From Sphingopyxis sp. OAS728 (lineage in GTDB: Bacteria; Pseudomonadota; Alphaproteobacteria; Sphingomonadales; Sphingomonadaceae), in assembly GCF_014873485.1 (NCBI RefSeq), contig NZ_JADBDT010000001.1, positions 1,550,001 to 1,614,000 of the forward strand: a stretch of 64,000 nucleotides of DNA, given 5' to 3'. Shown here in pieces: positions 63,069 to 64,000 of the stretch. The position numbers and the translations under genes were made by a program. The notes beneath the pieces were generated by a model that was not told the origin of the DNA, did no database searches, and was given only the letters and a program-made list of their open reading frames with translations. The stretch's first letter is position 1, and each line of letters opens with the position of its first letter.

Positions 63069-64000
63069 TAGAATTGGGTTCCTACATTGAATGAGAAGCG
63101 TTTGGTATCATCGCCCTCTTCTTTACGAAGGGCGTAAGCGAAGTCGATCCGGAAGGGACCGAAAGGAGAGTTCCAGTTCACCCCGGCGCCGATCGACACG
63201 CGCGGCATCCAGGTGTCGCCGAAGAAGCGTTCCTCGAACGGATCGAGGCGCGAGAAATCGGTCGGGCAGGTCGTATATTGACCGGTCCCCGTCGGGACGC
63301 CCCCCGTCGGGGTGGTAAAGGTTTCGGTTGCGAACTGGGTGACGCCCGTGGTCGCATTGCGGCAAAGCGACTTGGTCAGGCCAAAACCGGGCGCATTCGG
63401 ATCGGTTTCCCTGAAATTCGCGAGCGTCGTCAACTGCGGACGGCGGACGCTGAACACCGAACCGACGTCGACGAAGATCGACGGGCGAAGTCCCATTTCC
63501 TTCGCACCGGTGCCAAGCGGAATATCGAGCTCGAGCCGGCCCTGATAATAAGCGCGGCCACCGAGGGCGTCGTCGATCTGCCCGCGATCGCTGTTGCCGT
63601 CGGTCACGACGATCGGATTGGCGGGGTCGCTGTTGTCGACACCATAACGAATGACGCGCGGACCGACGCCGCGAATGTCGAAGCCGCGCATCTGCGGTTC
63701 GCCGAGGAAGAAGCGGTCGGTCAGGCGGACCTTGTCGCTGGTCGGGGTCGGACGGCCGCCGAAGGGATAGATATAACCGCCCTCGGCCGACAGGTTGAGG
63801 ATGAAGCGGCTGCCGAGATTGAAATGCTTGCTGCCCGACAAGCGCGTGCGGACATATTTGACGCTGCCGCCAAGGCCCGCAAAATCCTGGCTGAGCGACA
63901 GTGACTGGCCGCGCGTCGGGCGCAGGCGGTTGTCGCGATCGTCATAGGCGAGCGTGTAGCCGAGCAGCGACGTCGTGCGGTTACCGAGCGCATCGCAAAG
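63068..64000 (-). CDS. bamA: Outer-membrane assembly factor BamA, C-terminal part
   Basis: The frame is open to the window edge, so the gene begins outside; the last about 310 residues are present. They are BamA barrel: YDDRDNRLRPTRGQSLSLSQDFAG, FFLGEPQMRGFDIRGVGPR (the conserved RGF motif of loop 6), LGLRPSIFVDVGSVFSV-like strand and WNSPFGPFRIDFAYAL before the final FSFNVGTQF. BamA inserts barrel proteins such as the receptors in this window. It is followed by ompH (skp). Confidence 0.93.
   Translation of the reverse strand, partial: LCDALGNRTTSLLGYTLAYDDRDNRLRPTRGQSLSLSQDFAGLGGSVKYVRTRLSGSKHFNLGSRFILNLSAEGGYIYPFGGRPTPTSDKVRLTDRFFLGEPQMRGFDIRGVGPRVIRYGVDNSDPANPIVVTDGNSDRGQIDDALGGRAYYQGRLELDIPLGTGAKEMGLRPSIFVDVGSVFSVRRPQLTTLANFRETDPNAPGFGLTKSLCRNATTGVTQFATETFTTPTGGVPTGTGQYTTCPTDFSRLDPFEERFFGDTWMPRVSIGAGVNWNSPFGPFRIDFAYALRKEEGDDTKRFSFNVGTQF

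Noticed and set aside
1..64000. CRISPR array, prophage or insertion sequence
   Set aside because: No regularly spaced repeats, Cas, phage structural or transposase genes were read in any frame.

Overview
The window is a 64 kb, GC-rich, gene-dense stretch of an alphaproteobacterial chromosome, most like Sphingomonadaceae (Sphingopyxis or Sphingomonas type). This rests on large TonB-dependent receptors (TBDRs), an exosortase A (XrtA) exopolysaccharide locus, a bamA-ompH-fabZ string without lpxD and lpxA (as expected where glycosphingolipid replaces LPS), sphingomonad-style intergenic palindromes, and GTG/TTG starts coupled to upstream stops. No phage, insertion sequence, integrase or CRISPR array is visible.

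Layout. 1-300 is the end of ribosomal protein L9 with its terminator. 395-8854 holds a sulfotransferase-like protein, a PKHD-type Fe(II)/2-oxoglutarate hydroxylase, GTP cyclohydrolase I and two convergent TBDRs sharing a bidirectional terminator. 9084-11533 has a polysaccharide flippase and a glycosyltransferase-like protein. 11684-13817 is a housekeeping run on the minus strand: infA, maf, a short RNase E/G, yacG and tRNA-Phe.

13902-34538 is the centrepiece, an XrtA/PEP-CTERM exopolysaccharide locus. A long minus-strand operon carries, in transcription order, an export lipoprotein, a chain-length protein, a tyrosine-kinase-like ATPase, an outer-membrane barrel, an ExeA-like ATPase, a polysaccharide deacetylase, a FemAB-like transferase, a glycosyltransferase, XrtA with a fused EpsI-type domain, an asparagine-synthase-like amidotransferase, a GNAT protein and a cupin-like protein. 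Beside it lies a divergent module of a PLP decarboxylase and an AMP ligase (minus) against a GNAT protein, an acyl carrier protein and two alpha/beta-hydrolase-like proteins (plus). This module looks like a carrier-protein pathway that activates a small acid and passes it to an acceptor; its chemistry is not evident from sequence.

34535-47 kb is mixed metabolism: trxB, a membrane SRPBCC protein with a methyltransferase, a caspase-like protein, trhO, a GMC oxidoreductase with a ferredoxin-like Cys motif, a DJ-1/PfpI protein, malate synthase G and a diguanylate cyclase. 48-52 kb is an arginine succinyltransferase (AST) cluster in which an M20 metallopeptidase sits where a desuccinylase might be expected. 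52.4-59.6 kb has small hypotheticals, two alpha/beta hydrolases, an MFS transporter with a large insertion and a DEAD-box helicase. 59.9-64 kb has glpK, rpmE, fabZ, ompH and the 3' part of bamA.

Functions are assigned by reading motifs; no database search was run, so family names are judgements from recognition.
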